A stretch of DNA of 64,000 nt, taken from an archaeon (lineage in GTDB: Archaea > Thermoproteota > Thermoprotei_A > Marsarchaeales > Marsarchaeaceae). The DNA is taken from positions 1 through 64,000 of the forward strand of contig JAKAWJ010000002.1 in assembly GCA_021817005.1 (NCBI GenBank), given 5' to 3'. Below are positions 35,828 through 45,115 of this stretch, in pieces. The position numbers and the translations under genes are program-made. The notes under the pieces are model-generated. The model saw nothing but the letters and a program-made list of their open reading frames with translations, was not told the DNA's origin and did not search any database. Position 1 is the stretch's first letter. Every line of letters starts with the position of its first letter.

Positions 35828-35920
35828 GCCTCGGTAGCTCAGCCCGGTAGAGCAACAGACGGCTTCGGCCGGTTGAACCTTGTAAGTTGTGGGTCGCGGG
35901 TTCAAATCCCGCCCGAGGCT
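35828..35920 (+). tRNA. tRNA-Thr (UGU) with a 19-nt intron in the anticodon stem
   Basis: Acceptor arms gcctcgg/ccgaggc, D-stem gctc/gagc and T-arm gcggg-ttcaaat-cccgc are perfect. A five-pair anticodon stem (acaac/gttgt) with loop ct-TGT-aa forms only after removing 35858-35876 (or 35857-35875; the ends are ambiguous by one base). The intron is gacggcttcggccggttga, with a cggc-ttcg-gccg hairpin. Position 29/30 is non-canonical. U73 fits archaeal tRNA-Thr. Mature length 74 nt. Confidence 0.92.
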
Positions 35921-36544
35921 CTTAATCGGCAGTTTTTATCAATTCTGGACGAGATTCCAAACTACCGCTAAACATGCTGGAGCCGCCTGCGTGCTTACCC
36001 TGGGCCGTATATTAAAGAGGGCTTTAAGACCGCACTTTCCGGAGCGTCCTATCACCGAGATAAGGAAGCAGCTGTACCCTCAATCGGCGCGTGCAGACTG
36101 GAGAAGTAATTTATAGTGTAACCTAGCCCAGCACTCCTCCCCGTTAGAAATATCTCGTCGCCGCGGCAGCATTGAAAATCTCAATCGACTCAAAACTGCG
36201 GGCTCGCAATCATCCTTGGTAGGCGGGGATTTGGCCCATAGATTAAATCTTACCACGAAGCCATGGCGCATGCATTCTTAACATTTAGAAATCCACAATC
36301 CGAGATTTTCATACGACGTCCGTTGCGGCCCCGGTAACCTGAGCTTGGGCCTTCTAATTGCATAGGAGAAAGTGGCCTTCTGGGATGATGAATTTGGAAA
36401 TTAAATTATCATCTGGCTTAGGCGGAACAGAACTGTTATTTTTTTCTGACTCGAGACCACCTGGGTTGTATTGTCAGTAACATCCGAGTTATGATTAAAC
36501 AGTCTTTATATCATCCTCACATGTTCCCAGTATTCCTGTGACAG
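35921..36544. other. Intergenic region between tRNA-Thr and tRNA-Val
   Basis: There is no confident gene. Frames of up to 75 codons exist but look random. A candidate box C/D pattern (36385-36449) is weak. A T-run (36440-36445) may end transcription. Confidence 0.4.
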
Positions 36545-36619
36545 GGGCTCGTCGTCTAGTCTGGTTAGGATGCCACCTTGACATGGTGGAGGTCCCCGGT
36601 TCAAATCCGGGCGAGCCCA
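36545..36619 (+). tRNA. tRNA-Val (GAC)
   Basis: Acceptor gggctcg/cgagccc, anticodon stem ccacc/ggtgg with loop TTGACAT (anticodon GAC), T-arm ccccgg-ttcaaat-ccgggc region and discriminator A. No intron and no encoded CCA. Confidence 0.95.
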
Positions 36620-36795
36620 ATTCATGGCTGATTACAACTTAAATTGTGATAATCACTGGCACCCATCTCGCTCCTAGTTTGACATGAATTGGGTGCATTG
36701 AGGAATTGTCCGGCAGGGCTCGCTGCCTGTGCCTTGAGACAAACCTTTGTTCCCTGCACTCCTAATTACAGCGCTGGAGTATAACTTGTTTGATG

Positions 36796-36869
36796 CGGGC
36801 CCGGAGGGAATTGAACCCTCGACCTTTGGATTAAGAGTCCACTGCTCTACCATACTGAGCTACGGGCCC
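36796..36869 (-). tRNA. tRNA-Lys (CUU)
   Basis: Read on the minus strand: acceptor gggcccg/cgggccc, anticodon stem gtgga/tccaa region with loop CTCTTAA (anticodon CTT), T-arm gaggg-ttcaatt-ccctc and discriminator G, the usual archaeal Lys base. No intron, no encoded CCA. Confidence 0.95.
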
Positions 36870-37015
36870 ACGAGATACCTGCGCTTGACCCCGAATTGCC
36901 GAATCGTTCATTATTAAGGATTGTGCGCTAAAGAACCCACCGAGATAAAGTCGGAAACCTAACAGTGGCGGTCAATATTATGTAAAGCTTCTGTTACATT
37001 CGGCAGTCTGCAAAC

Positions 37016-38329
37016 TCATGGTGTAAGCCGCTCAGGAGTTCTCGGTAAGAGAACCGCCTCTCGGATGGTCTTTAGACCGAGCAATTGCATTACTATGCGC
37101 TCAATCCCTAGGGCCCCTCCGCCATGAGGCGGCACGCCGTACTTAAAGAAATTAAGGTAGAACTCAAAATCCGAAGGGTTGAGCCCTTTCTCCTTTGTTT
37201 GCTCGACAAGAGTATGGTATCGATGCTCTCTTTGGGCAAGCGTACAGAGCTCCAAACCTCGAAATATCAGGTCGGCTCTATTAGTCCAATCTGGCTCATT
37301 CTCCTTACGCATGTGATAGAACTGGGCTACGCTCCAGGGAAACTCCGTAAGAAACACGAATTCATTGCCGTATTTTTCCTTGACTGCTTCCCCTAGTGCC
37401 CTTTCGCCAGCCGGATCCAAGTCCGACCCATAAGGTATACTCAATCCACGCTCAGCTAGCATCGAATAAGCTTCTCGCATACTCACTCTAGGAAATGGCT
37501 TCGCTGGAAGTCTTATCTCCTCTTCCATGACCTGGGCAGAGCGAAGCACGGCGATTTCATCCTGAGCATTTTCCAGTAAGTATGCTATGCAGCTCACCAT
37601 CAAGTCTTCAACAGTCCGCATCACATCGTCATAGGTCTTGATGTAACCCATCTCAAGGTCTATACTTACATATTCACATATATGACGGGGCGTATGATGA
37701 GGTTCGGCGCGGAACACTGGACCCATTTCCCAGACCCTTTCGAAACCGGCAGCTATCATCATCTGCTTGTAAAACTGAGGACTCTGAGCTAGATACGCAG
37801 AACGTTTAAAGTAAAAGATTGGAAATACGTTCGCTCCCCCTTCTGTCGCTTGCCCCACAATCTTGCTAGTATGGATCTCGAAGAAATTCCTATCTTCAAA
37901 GAATTTGCGCACCGCCAAGCCCAGCTTGCTCTGTATCCTAAAAATCGCCGAAACTTCGGGCCTTCGAAGATCAAGAAATCTCCAGTCCAGCCTTAAATCG
38001 AGACTAGTCTCAGTCTTTCCGGCGACATCGATAGGCAAAGGTGATTGTGCGCGTGATATAACCTCATATTTTGAGGGTTTTAGCTCGAAACCCGATGGGG
38101 CACGGGCATCGGATCTGCACACACCCTCAACCCTCACGACTGATTCTCGCGGTGTAGAGTCAAGCGCACTCATTAATTGTGGGTCTGAAAATTTCTTGCT
38201 AAGCACGACTTGAACTCGCCCCTCAAAGTCACGGATTATAGCAAACTTCAAACCACCCAGGTCGCGGATTTCTTCCAAGTTCCCGCTGATCGATACCGTC
38301 CGTCCATCCAAGAAGACTCCCTCTCTCAT
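37016..38329 (-). CDS. aspS: Aspartyl-tRNA synthetase, archaeal type
   Basis: The 437-residue enzyme has an N-terminal OB fold (GRTVSISGNLEEIRDLGGLKFAIIRD), class II motif 1 (FFEIHTSKIVGQATEGGANVF), motif 2 (FERVWEMGPVFRAEPHHTPRHICEY) and motif 3 (GVPPHGGGALGIERIVMQLLGL). It charges tRNA-Asp and, as a short archaeal AspRS, may also charge tRNA-Asn, but discrimination cannot be read from sequence by eye. It stands alone, divergent from Trm5. Confidence 0.95.
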   Translation of the reverse strand: MREGVFLDGRTVSISGNLEEIRDLGGLKFAIIRDFEGRVQVVLSKKFSDPQLMSALDSTPRESVVRVEGVCRSDARAPSGFELKPSKYEVISRAQSPLPIDVAGKTETSLDLRLDWRFLDLRRPEVSAIFRIQSKLGLAVRKFFEDRNFFEIHTSKIVGQATEGGANVFPIFYFKRSAYLAQSPQFYKQMMIAAGFERVWEMGPVFRAEPHHTPRHICEYVSIDLEMGYIKTYDDVMRTVEDLMVSCIAYLLENAQDEIAVLRSAQVMEEEIRLPAKPFPRVSMREAYSMLAERGLSIPYGSDLDPAGERALGEAVKEKYGNEFVFLTEFPWSVAQFYHMRKENEPDWTNRADLIFRGLELCTLAQREHRYHTLVEQTKEKGLNPSDFEFYLNFFKYGVPPHGGGALGIERIVMQLLGLKTIREAVLLPRTPERLTP

Positions 38330-38394
38330 TCGAGCCGGTGGAAGTGAGTTAGACTAATTTTTAAGCGTTCATGACGAGCTGAGCTAGATATTCT

Positions 38395-39375
38395 GTGGTT
38401 CTCTGTGCCGTTGTTGAAGCCAGATACGCAGAACGGCTCAGAAAATATCTTAAGTCGGCGAATCTGATGCTCAGAGGCTACGCGCCGAGCAAGACCTACA
38501 GAAAGGGCTTTGTATTATTTCCAGTATCAAGAAAATTCAGAAGTAAGTTCACGCCATCCATTGAATTCACCAGTGCCAAATTGAAAAAGAGTGAGGCTAA
38601 GCCCGAGCCCATACTTCCGTTCGATGTGATTGGCGACATCTGCATTATCAAAGCCGGAAAAAGGGGAATAAGTTATGCACGCGAAGCCAAAAAGATTCGA
38701 CTATCACACACCTTCATAAGACGTGTATTTGTAAAAGTAGGCCAGACAGAAGGGGTAGAACGCGTACCGCGATTGAGGCCCGCTGACGGAGATGGCTCTT
38801 CCCTGACTCTGCACAGAGAAAATGGCCTTGGGTTTTGGATTGACGTAACAAGGGCGTACTTTAATCCAAGACTGAACGTAGAGCGGTTAAGGATAGCGCA
38901 GATGGTACGGCGCGATGAGACGGTTCTTGATATGTTTGCGGGCGTCGGACCGTTCGGGCTCACCATTGCCAAATTCTCGGGAGCGTCTGTTGATTGTGTA
39001 GATGTTAATAATCACGCATGTGCCTCTCTTAAGAAGAATGTCGTTTTGAACGGGCTAGAGGAGCTTGTACGGGTATTCTGCCAAGATATACGTGATTTTC
39101 AAAACAAAGAAGCATACGACAGGATAATAATGAATCTGCCATTTGGCTCACTCGAATTTGCGCAGTTAGCTCTTCGTCTGGGAAAGCCAAATTGTAAAAT
39201 CCACGTGTATGTTGGTGGCATCGATAGTAGCATACTCGCTAAGACGCTTTTAGATGCGTTCCGCAGCAAAAGTGGTCGGGTGAGGCTGGATAAAATAACC
39301 TCGGTATTCGAATACGCTCCTCGGAAATGGATTTTCAGAGCTGATGTCGGAGTTTCGGAGCGCAAATCAGCATAG
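38395..39375 (+). CDS. trm5: tRNA (guanine37-N1)-methyltransferase Trm5
   Basis: The Rossmann domain has 'VLDMFAGVGPFGLTIAKF' (SAM loop), 'VDCVDVNNHACASLKKNVVLNGL' and 'RIIMNLPFGSLEFA' (N-L-P motif). It is preceded by a D2-type domain and a small N-terminal D1 region. Trm5 methylates N1 of G37 in tRNAs, preventing frameshifts, and in archaea also serves wyosine synthesis. Start is GTG at 38395. The last 41 bp overlap the convergent DUF371 gene. Confidence 0.92.
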   Translation: MVLCAVVEARYAERLRKYLKSANLMLRGYAPSKTYRKGFVLFPVSRKFRSKFTPSIEFTSAKLKKSEAKPEPILPFDVIGDICIIKAGKRGISYAREAKKIRLSHTFIRRVFVKVGQTEGVERVPRLRPADGDGSSLTLHRENGLGFWIDVTRAYFNPRLNVERLRIAQMVRRDETVLDMFAGVGPFGLTIAKFSGASVDCVDVNNHACASLKKNVVLNGLEELVRVFCQDIRDFQNKEAYDRIIMNLPFGSLEFAQLALRLGKPNCKIHVYVGGIDSSILAKTLLDAFRSKSGRVRLDKITSVFEYAPRKWIFRADVGVSERKSA

Positions 39376-39778
39376 CGACATCAAGTCGGGCTCCAGTGCG
39401 AAGGTTGGCTACCATGTCCCGGTTAATATCTGCTGCAGCCTTGTCGGCCAATATCGCTACAGTCCTAGATGAGGCGAAGCCGCTCTTACGGATAACCATG
39501 CTAGTCTTGTCCGAGAGCCCCAGGCTTGAGCTCCCCTTCGCCTGAATCACGTCCTTGTATTCATCGCACGAGAGTTCGAAAGTGATGTTCGAGTCCGACC
39601 TCTGAATGAGCCACTTAGCCTCACGAGGAAGTTCACCCGCCGAAAGCGTGGAATTGATGGCCACAATGCAATCTCCTCTTGTGCCAAGCCACAACTCTTT
39701 AGTGAACTCAAGAGTTGTTGGATGCAACGCAAGAACGTTTTTGTGCCCGTAAGCGTGAAAATTTACGCATAGACACAT
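39335..39778 (-). CDS. DUF371 archaeal protein
   Basis: From ATG 39778 the protein starts 'MCLCVNFHAYGHKNVLALHPTTLEFTKE', then 'GDCIVAINSTLSAGELPREAKW' and 'GARLDVAMLI', matching the archaeal DUF371 family of unknown function. The frame is open to 39829, but those codons lie in the pcm gene. Its start codon is separated by only one base from the divergent pcm start. The 3' end overlaps Trm5. Confidence 0.8.
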   Translation of the reverse strand: MCLCVNFHAYGHKNVLALHPTTLEFTKELWLGTRGDCIVAINSTLSAGELPREAKWLIQRSDSNITFELSCDEYKDVIQAKGSSSLGLSDKTSMVIRKSGFASSRTVAILADKAAADINRDMVANLRTGARLDVAMLICAPKLRHQL

Positions 39779-39779
39779 T

Positions 39780-40472
39780 ATGGTTAGTTCGGCTGAGAGC
39801 AGGGATTTAAGGTCGAAACTTGTGAACAACTTGATTCGGGAATCAATACTGAAGAGAGATTACACGAAACATGCCCTGCTTAATGTAGAGAGAGAGCGCT
39901 ACGCTGAACCCGCTACGAGCCTCGAAGAGTGCTACTCAGACGTCCCTCTGCGTATCGGAAGCAACCAGACCATATCAGCCCCACATATGGTTGCTATATT
40001 CCTGGACGAACTCGAACTTCGGCAAGGTGTCAAGGTGCTTGAGATAGGGACTGGCTCTGGCTACCATGCAGCGGTCACGATGACCGCGCTAGACTATCTA
40101 GGCGGAGGTGAACTATGCAGCGTCGAAATCGACCCCGACCTACTCAACAACGCGCGAAGAAGACTCGAAATGATACAAACCGAAAAGGTTGCCCTTCGCC
40201 TGTATCTTCGAGATGGATATTATGGCCTTCCGGAACAGGCTCCGTTCGACAGAATATATGTGACCGCCTCAATCACGGAGAAGCCACACAAGCTATACGA
40301 ACAACTTGCAAATAAGGGTGTAATGCTTTACCCATTCGGGCTTCCTGGAGTGCAAGAGCTCATAAAAGCAACTAAAGAGGATGGGCGAATATCTGAATCG
40401 AGGCTCATGCTTTGCTCCTTCGTTTCACTAAGGCGAAAAATCTACTGGCACGACGATTCTCAAACTGTTTAG
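39780..40472 (+). CDS. pcm: Protein-L-isoaspartate O-methyltransferase
   Basis: The 230-residue enzyme repairs isoaspartyl residues in damaged proteins. It has 'RYAEPATSLEECYSDVPLRIGSNQTISAPHMVA', the SAM motif 'VLEIGTGSGYHAAVTM' and 'APFDRIYVTASITEKPHKLYEQLANKGVM'. The start codon is one base from the start of the divergent DUF371 gene, so the two 5' regions must overlap if both are leadered. Converges on FEN1 with a 4-bp overlap. Confidence 0.94.
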   Translation: MVSSAESRDLRSKLVNNLIRESILKRDYTKHALLNVERERYAEPATSLEECYSDVPLRIGSNQTISAPHMVAIFLDELELRQGVKVLEIGTGSGYHAAVTMTALDYLGGGELCSVEIDPDLLNNARRRLEMIQTEKVALRLYLRDGYYGLPEQAPFDRIYVTASITEKPHKLYEQLANKGVMLYPFGLPGVQELIKATKEDGRISESRLMLCSFVSLRRKIYWHDDSQTV

Positions 40473-41494
40473 AACCACTTTTCGAGAGATGGCTGATTGT
40501 TCGCAGACTTGAATACCCTTTCGAGCCGATTCAGTGATGCGGTAACTCGTTCCAAGGAAAATCCGTTCTCTTCGCATAACATTTGTATCACTGCCTCTCT
40601 GTCGAGCTTTCCATGGGTAACGTCGTAATCCCCTGATACTCTTGGATTTAGAAACTCGGCTAAAATCGCTTCTAAATCGTAGTCGGCCCGCAGGCCCTTG
40701 GCAGCGAGCGCCGCATTCAGACCTCCCTTCTGCTTGATCAAATTGTAGGCGGTCTTGGGTCCTATTCCCTTGAAACCGGCGTTATAGTCTGTCCCTAAGA
40801 GAACCCCAATCTCAATTAGTTGGAGCCGCGTAAGTCCCAGTTCACTTAGAACGTCTGAAAGCAAAATCAGCTCTGGCTTGACCTCGACGAAGCCTTTCCC
40901 ATAGGGCAATCTCCTTCGGCCCGCAAGCGTCAGGTTTCGAATGAGTCGTGGGGCGCCGAAGAGCAGGCTGTCATAATCCTGGCTCGCACAGAACTCCGCT
41001 TTCCCATCGATAACAATCTTCGCGGCCTGCGCCTCGCCCTCATAGGGAGCGTCGACAGTTGCGACGCCCAAGAGTCTGAGCAGTTTCTTCGCTTGCTCTG
41101 CCATAACCCGACTTAGTGATGTCGACTGAATTGCTTTGGTGTATGCCCGTCTAAGGTCGCCCGCGGCGAGCGCAATTTTGGCCTCCTTGTCGGCTAACTC
41201 TCGCCGCTCTTTTCGCGCTTTTAGCTCTTTCTCCTTTAGGGGAATTATTCTGCCGTCAAAAACATAGATTGGCGTTATGCCGTGTTCTAATAGCCTCGTA
41301 GTCCTATTGAACAACCCCTGTAAGTGGCTCGTCACTTCACCTCTTTCATTCACTAGCGGAGAGCCGTCCGGCTGTCTAATAACAGAAAGAAACTGGTACA
41401 AGGCGTTATAGCCGTCAATGGCAACGCTCGTCTTCGGAAGGTCTTCGAACTCCACGACCTTCTTAGGCACGAGCCCACCTAGGTCGACGCCCAT
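40469..41494 (-). CDS. fen: Flap endonuclease 1
   Basis: The 341-residue nuclease has all the FEN1 parts: N-terminal 'MGVDLGGLVP', metal-binding 'VAIDGYNALYQFL' and 'YEGEAQAAKIV', 'SQDYDSLLFGAP', and helix-2-turn-helix 'TDYNAGFKGIGPKTAYNLI'. The C-terminus is a PCNA-interacting box, 'QPSLEKWF' (Q-x-x-L-x-x-W-F). It removes 5' flaps in Okazaki-fragment maturation. The winged-helix gene lies 7 bp upstream and CDC48 just beyond, so the three are likely cotranscribed. Confidence 0.96.
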   Translation of the reverse strand: MGVDLGGLVPKKVVEFEDLPKTSVAIDGYNALYQFLSVIRQPDGSPLVNERGEVTSHLQGLFNRTTRLLEHGITPIYVFDGRIIPLKEKELKARKERRELADKEAKIALAAGDLRRAYTKAIQSTSLSRVMAEQAKKLLRLLGVATVDAPYEGEAQAAKIVIDGKAEFCASQDYDSLLFGAPRLIRNLTLAGRRRLPYGKGFVEVKPELILLSDVLSELGLTRLQLIEIGVLLGTDYNAGFKGIGPKTAYNLIKQKGGLNAALAAKGLRADYDLEAILAEFLNPRVSGDYDVTHGKLDREAVIQMLCEENGFSLERVTASLNRLERVFKSANNQPSLEKWF

Positions 41495-41501
41495 TTCGAA
41501 A

Positions 41502-41735
41502 TCAGTCTTTCTCGGCGAGCGCGACCACTAGTTCATTCTCCTTTCTTTCGTATGTATTTGCTATTCCTGCCATTTCAAGACGCATTATAGCGAGCTTGAC
41601 GCGCGGTCTCGATACGCCATCAAGCTTTTTGGAAAGTATCTCATAAATCTCACTTTCCGTAGCAGATGACTTCTCACAAAGCAATTCGTAGACAAAACGC
41701 TCGGGGCTCTCAGTCTTCAACAATTGGTTAACCAT
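41502..41735 (-). CDS. Small winged-helix-like protein
   Basis: The 77-residue protein (VNQLLKTESPERFVYELLCEKSSATESEIYEILSKKLDGVSRPRVKLAIMRLEMAG...) folds like a small winged helix: three helices then a beta wing (TYERKENELVVAL). It is likely a DNA- or RNA-binding helper. It lies between CDC48 and FEN1, with 12 bp and 7 bp gaps. I do not recognise a named family. Confidence 0.75.
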   Translation of the reverse strand: MVNQLLKTESPERFVYELLCEKSSATESEIYEILSKKLDGVSRPRVKLAIMRLEMAGIANTYERKENELVVALAEKD

Positions 41736-41747
41736 AAGGAGCCAGCC

Positions 41748-43967
41748 TCAGGCAAAGCTCATGAGCGGCTGCTCCTTGCCTCTTATTTGCCTTGCTCTCT
41801 CGCCCCACATTCGGTAGTATTTTATCATCTCATCAGTAATCGAGGGGCGCACTATTTTCATTGCTTGCTCGAAGTTCTCCCAAGATACGCTCTCGGACCC
41901 CATGTTCTCCCGAAGCGAGCTTAAAGCCGCTTCTCTACACAACATCTCAATATCTGCCCCGCTGTAGCCCTCTGTCATGTCGGTAAGATTCTCGAAATTG
42001 ACGTCACTTGCCAGCGGCATCTTTCTTGTGTATATCTTGAAGATCTCGAGTCTTGATTGTGGGTCAGGAGGCCCGACATAAACCAGCCGATCCAACCTTC
42101 CTGGTCTAAGGAGAGCCGGATCCAAAATGTCTGGCCTGTTCGTAGCGCCTATCACTATTACGTTCTCTAGTTTTTCTATGCCGTCAAGCTCTGTAAGAAG
42201 CTGCGTCACCACCCGTTCCGTCGCCCCGGAATCCTCGTATCCAGATCCCCTTGCGGGCGCAATAGAATCGAGCTCGTCAAGAAAGATGATACATGGCGCG
42301 GACTGTCTGGCGCGCCGGAATGCCTCACGAATTGCTTTCTCAGATTCCCCTAGCCACTTGCTGAAGACTTCAGGGCCCTTTATCGTTATAAAATTGGCCT
42401 CGCTTTCAGTCGCAACAGCTTTTGCAATAAGAGTTTTCCCACTTCCGGGAGGACCGTACAGGAGAAGCCCCTTCGTCGGCTTTATTCCGAATTTGTCGAA
42501 GACATCTGGCGTCTTGAGCGGCCACTCGACAGACTCTTTCATTAGCTCCCGCACATCTTCGAGGCCGCCTATTTCTTCCCAGTGGACCTCTGGGGTCTCA
42601 ATATAGACTTCCCTCAGAGCTGTTGGAACGACCTCTTTATATGCTGACGAAAAGTCTTCCATTTTGACTGTCATCTTTTCTAGAATTTCAGGAGGTATAC
42701 TCTCCTGCTCTATGTTTATTTCAGGTAGATATCGTCTCAGGGATTTCATTGCTGCCTCACGAGACAGGGCAGCCAAGTCAGCGCCGGTATAGCCGTGAGT
42801 CATGTCGGACAATCGACGCAAATCTACGTCCTTTTCCAAGGGCATGTTCCTCGTATGGATTTGAAGTATCTCGTTTCTTCCCTGTTTATCTGGGAGAACG
42901 ATTTCTATCTCCCTATCGAACCTTCCTGGTCTTCTGAGGGCGGGATCTAGTGCATTAGCTCTGTTTGTCGCACCAATCACAATCACGTCTCCCCTTGCTT
43001 CCAGACCATCCATCAAAGTCAGAAGTTGTGCCACAACCCTATGTTCAACCTCTCCGGTAACCTCCTCACGTTTGGGAGCGATCGCATCAAGTTCGTCGAT
43101 GAAAATTATGGCTGGTGCATGCTTCTTAGCATCTTCAAACACTTCACGAAGCTTTTGTTCGCTTTCCCCATAAAATTTACTCATAATTTCCGGGCCATTA
43201 ATTGCGACAAAATACGCATCGGTTTCATTTGCCACTGCTTTTGCTAGCAACGTCTTGCCACTGCCGGGAGGACCGTACAGGAGAACACCTTTGGGCGGTT
43301 CGATGCCGAGCCGCTTAAAGAGCTCTGGGTGTCTAAGGGGTAGTTCTATCATTTCCCGAACTTTCGGAATAACATCCTTCATTCCTCCAATGTCTTCGTA
43401 TGTAACTCTGGGAACGCCCGATGTCTCTGCGGGTTTATCCAGTATCGTAATCTGAGTGTTCTCAGTAACCATCACGGCATCTGAAGGTCGGACTGCGACG
43501 ACCGTAAAGGAAATCGCTTGACCAAGAACTGGTATCAGAACAGTATCTCCTTCAACAAGCGGATAATCGACAAGCTTCTTTTTGACGTAAGAAATGAAGG
43601 GGGGGTCTACAGTTATCGAGTAAGACGATGGGGCAAGTTTCACAGACGCAGACGGTTTCGGGCTTATCTTTCGAATCACCGCCTTGTCGCCTATACTGAC
43701 ACCACAGTTTTTCCTGATCAATCCGTCCATGCGGATTGTATCAGTCCCTTTGTCTTCAACATAAGCCGGCCACACTATAGCAACAGTCTTTCTCTTGCCG
43801 AAAATCTCAACTACGTCTCCTATACCTACATTTATTTTCGACATGATGTCGGAGTCTATTCTGACTTTGTTCCTACCCACGTCTCGCTGCTTCGCTTCCG
43901 CTACGCGCAGAACTACTGAGCCCTCGTCTGGCGGCGGCGGGACAACGCCTCTATCGGAGGCGGACAT
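41748..43967 (-). CDS. CDC48/VAT-type AAA ATPase with two AAA domains
   Basis: The 739-residue protein has the double-psi-barrel N-domain ([21 protein letters not shown]) and two AAA domains, each with 'GPPGSGKT', Walker B 'DELDAIAP'/'DELDSIAP' and arginine fingers ('[12 protein letters not shown]' and '[12 protein letters not shown]'). It is an unfoldase acting with the proteasome or in complex disassembly. The C-terminus ends 'QPLMSFA', without an obvious HbYX proteasome-docking motif. A 12-bp palindrome (aatcctaggatt) lies upstream at 43980-43991. Confidence 0.96.
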   Translation of the reverse strand: MSASDRGVVPPPPDEGSVVLRVAEAKQRDVGRNKVRIDSDIMSKINVGIGDVVEIFGKRKTVAIVWPAYVEDKGTDTIRMDGLIRKNCGVSIGDKAVIRKISPKPSASVKLAPSSYSITVDPPFISYVKKKLVDYPLVEGDTVLIPVLGQAISFTVVAVRPSDAVMVTENTQITILDKPAETSGVPRVTYEDIGGMKDVIPKVREMIELPLRHPELFKRLGIEPPKGVLLYGPPGSGKTLLAKAVANETDAYFVAINGPEIMSKFYGESEQKLREVFEDAKKHAPAIIFIDELDAIAPKREEVTGEVEHRVVAQLLTLMDGLEARGDVIVIGATNRANALDPALRRPGRFDREIEIVLPDKQGRNEILQIHTRNMPLEKDVDLRRLSDMTHGYTGADLAALSREAAMKSLRRYLPEINIEQESIPPEILEKMTVKMEDFSSAYKEVVPTALREVYIETPEVHWEEIGGLEDVRELMKESVEWPLKTPDVFDKFGIKPTKGLLLYGPPGSGKTLIAKAVATESEANFITIKGPEVFSKWLGESEKAIREAFRRARQSAPCIIFLDELDSIAPARGSGYEDSGATERVVTQLLTELDGIEKLENVIVIGATNRPDILDPALLRPGRLDRLVYVGPPDPQSRLEIFKIYTRKMPLASDVNFENLTDMTEGYSGADIEMLCREAALSSLRENMGSESVSWENFEQAMKIVRPSITDEMIKYYRMWGERARQIRGKEQPLMSFA

Positions 43968-44035
43968 TGTAAAGCACCCTAATCCTAGGATTGGAGTGTC
44001 CTAATAAAAGGCGTTACGCACCATCAACTGAGGAA

Positions 44036-44311
44036 TCATATGCGATACACGTGCGTAACTTCGATATTACTAACCAAATTAAGGCTAGAGATTGCAGATT
44101 CCACGGTATCAGTGCCACCCTCTATGTCCTCCGGGACAACCATGTGGAGCCTCAGCGCAACCAACCCAAAAGCGATGGGTTCTTCGTCTATTTTCTTTAC
44201 CTCAGCTACACCAGCGAGTTTCTTTTTTATTTCTTCTGCAAGCAGAGACCTATCCGTGTCTACATCGCGAGGGTATACCATCACCACTACAGCTACTTTG
44301 CCACTACCCAA
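44036..44311 (-). CDS. ef1b: Elongation factor 1-beta (aEF-1beta)
   Basis: The 91-residue guanine-nucleotide exchange factor for aEF-1alpha begins 'MGSGKVAVVVMVYPRDVD' and has 'PIAFGLVALRLHMVVPEDIEGGTDTVESAISSL', typical of the archaeal protein. It is followed by CDC48 68 bp downstream and preceded by the tRNA-Met gene. Confidence 0.95.
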   Translation of the reverse strand: MGSGKVAVVVMVYPRDVDTDRSLLAEEIKKKLAGVAEVKKIDEEPIAFGLVALRLHMVVPEDIEGGTDTVESAISSLNLVSNIEVTHVYRI

Positions 44312-44339
44312 TATATTTCGAAACCTGCTTTGGAGAATG

Positions 44340-44446
44340 TGGGCCCGAAGGGATTTTCAGACCTTGCGGTCATTTGAACCCTTGACCGTCAGGTGTCTCG
44401 GCCCTGCCTATGAGCCTGCCGCTCTACCAGGCTGAGCTACGGGCCC
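44340..44446 (-). tRNA. tRNA-Met-type (CAU) with two introns, one in the T-loop
   Basis: On the minus strand: acceptor gggcccg/cgggccc, D-stem gctc/gagc, anticodon stem gcagg/cctga (one G-A mismatch at 27-43), anticodon CAT, discriminator A. A 14-nt intron (44395-44408) sits at 37/38. The T-stem aaggg/ccctt closes only if 19 nt (about 44353-44371) are removed from the T-loop; the ends are ambiguous because both boundaries read AAAT. The T-loop intron forms a gacc-gcaa-ggtc hairpin with a GNRA loop. The gene could encode elongator tRNA-Met or tRNA-Ile2 with a modified C34. Confidence 0.88.
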
Positions 44447-44540
44447 ACGCTGTCCAATGGCTTTTATACCAGCTTAAGATAAGAGTTTTGCCATATGAGG
44501 CAGGAACAGTCGGTCATTGATTTGCTGGACCTGCGTCTGA

Positions 44541-44616
44541 GGCCGCAGTAGCGTAGCATGGTTAACGCACCGGCCTGTGGAGCCGGGAATCGCGGGTTCG
44601 AATCCCGCCTGCGGCC
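44541..44616 (+). tRNA. tRNA-His (GUG)
   Basis: Acceptor gccgcag/ctgcggc with an extra G at -1 (44541) facing C73 (44616), the His identity pair. Anticodon stem ccggc/gccgg with loop CTGTGGA. T-arm cgcggg-ttcgaat-cccgc. Confidence 0.95.
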
Positions 44617-44874
44617 TCCCCATATTCCCACCCCATGATTCGGACTGCGAACTGAGGACAGGTTATTTAACTGACACGCATCCATTATCTATTGCAACCA
44701 GACGCCTAATCCAAAAATCGACCCGAAAAAAAAGAGCGAGGCGGACGGAATTCTTTCCATATTTTAGGTCAAGGCCAGGCAATCCAATCGTCTCACCACC
44801 TATAGGTGGATAGAGGCCAAAAACTTCTAAACTGATATCGGTACGCCTCCGACCTTCTCTCCAGCGGTTGGGTC

Positions 44875-45090
44875 GTGGCTCACGCGGACAAGAGCCTTTC
44901 GCCTTATCTTGCGGTTGTCGCCTATCCGTTTGTCTGTGGCCCCGAATGCCTGACGCCGAAATGGAACATCACGGCTGGAGATCGAATCGGTGCTGTAGCC
45001 GAGTTTTACGCGCTGCTGGGCTACTACTGGGAAGGATCATTAATCTCGACTGTAGCCGGCTCAGAGGCACTTTTGTTATATACAGCATAG
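44875..45090 (+). CDS. Small protein of unknown function
   Basis: A 71-codon frame begins at GTG (MAHADKSLSPYLAVVAYPFVCGPECL) and ends 'SEALLLYTA'. It contains two cysteines (C-x3-C) and a hydrophobic C-terminal half. It precedes the membrane protein at 45116. Coding status rests on composition only. Confidence 0.35.
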   Translation: MAHADKSLSPYLAVVAYPFVCGPECLTPKWNITAGDRIGAVAEFYALLGYYWEGSLISTVAGSEALLLYTA

Positions 45091-45115
45091 ATTATACTGT
45101 ACAGCCTCGAGAGCC

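Noticed and set aside
35889-36116. 75-codon frame running out of tRNA-Thr
   Set aside because: It starts inside the tRNA gene, and the peptide has no recognisable features.
36385-36449. Box C/D sRNA candidate (atgatga ... ctga)
   Set aside because: The C and D boxes are 65 nt apart but there is no clear D' or C' box, and the D box follows a T-run that looks more like a terminator. Such pairs occur by chance.
43980-43991. 12-bp palindrome aatcctaggatt upstream of CDC48
   Set aside because: A single short palindrome without spacing to a TATA box; not enough to call an operator.
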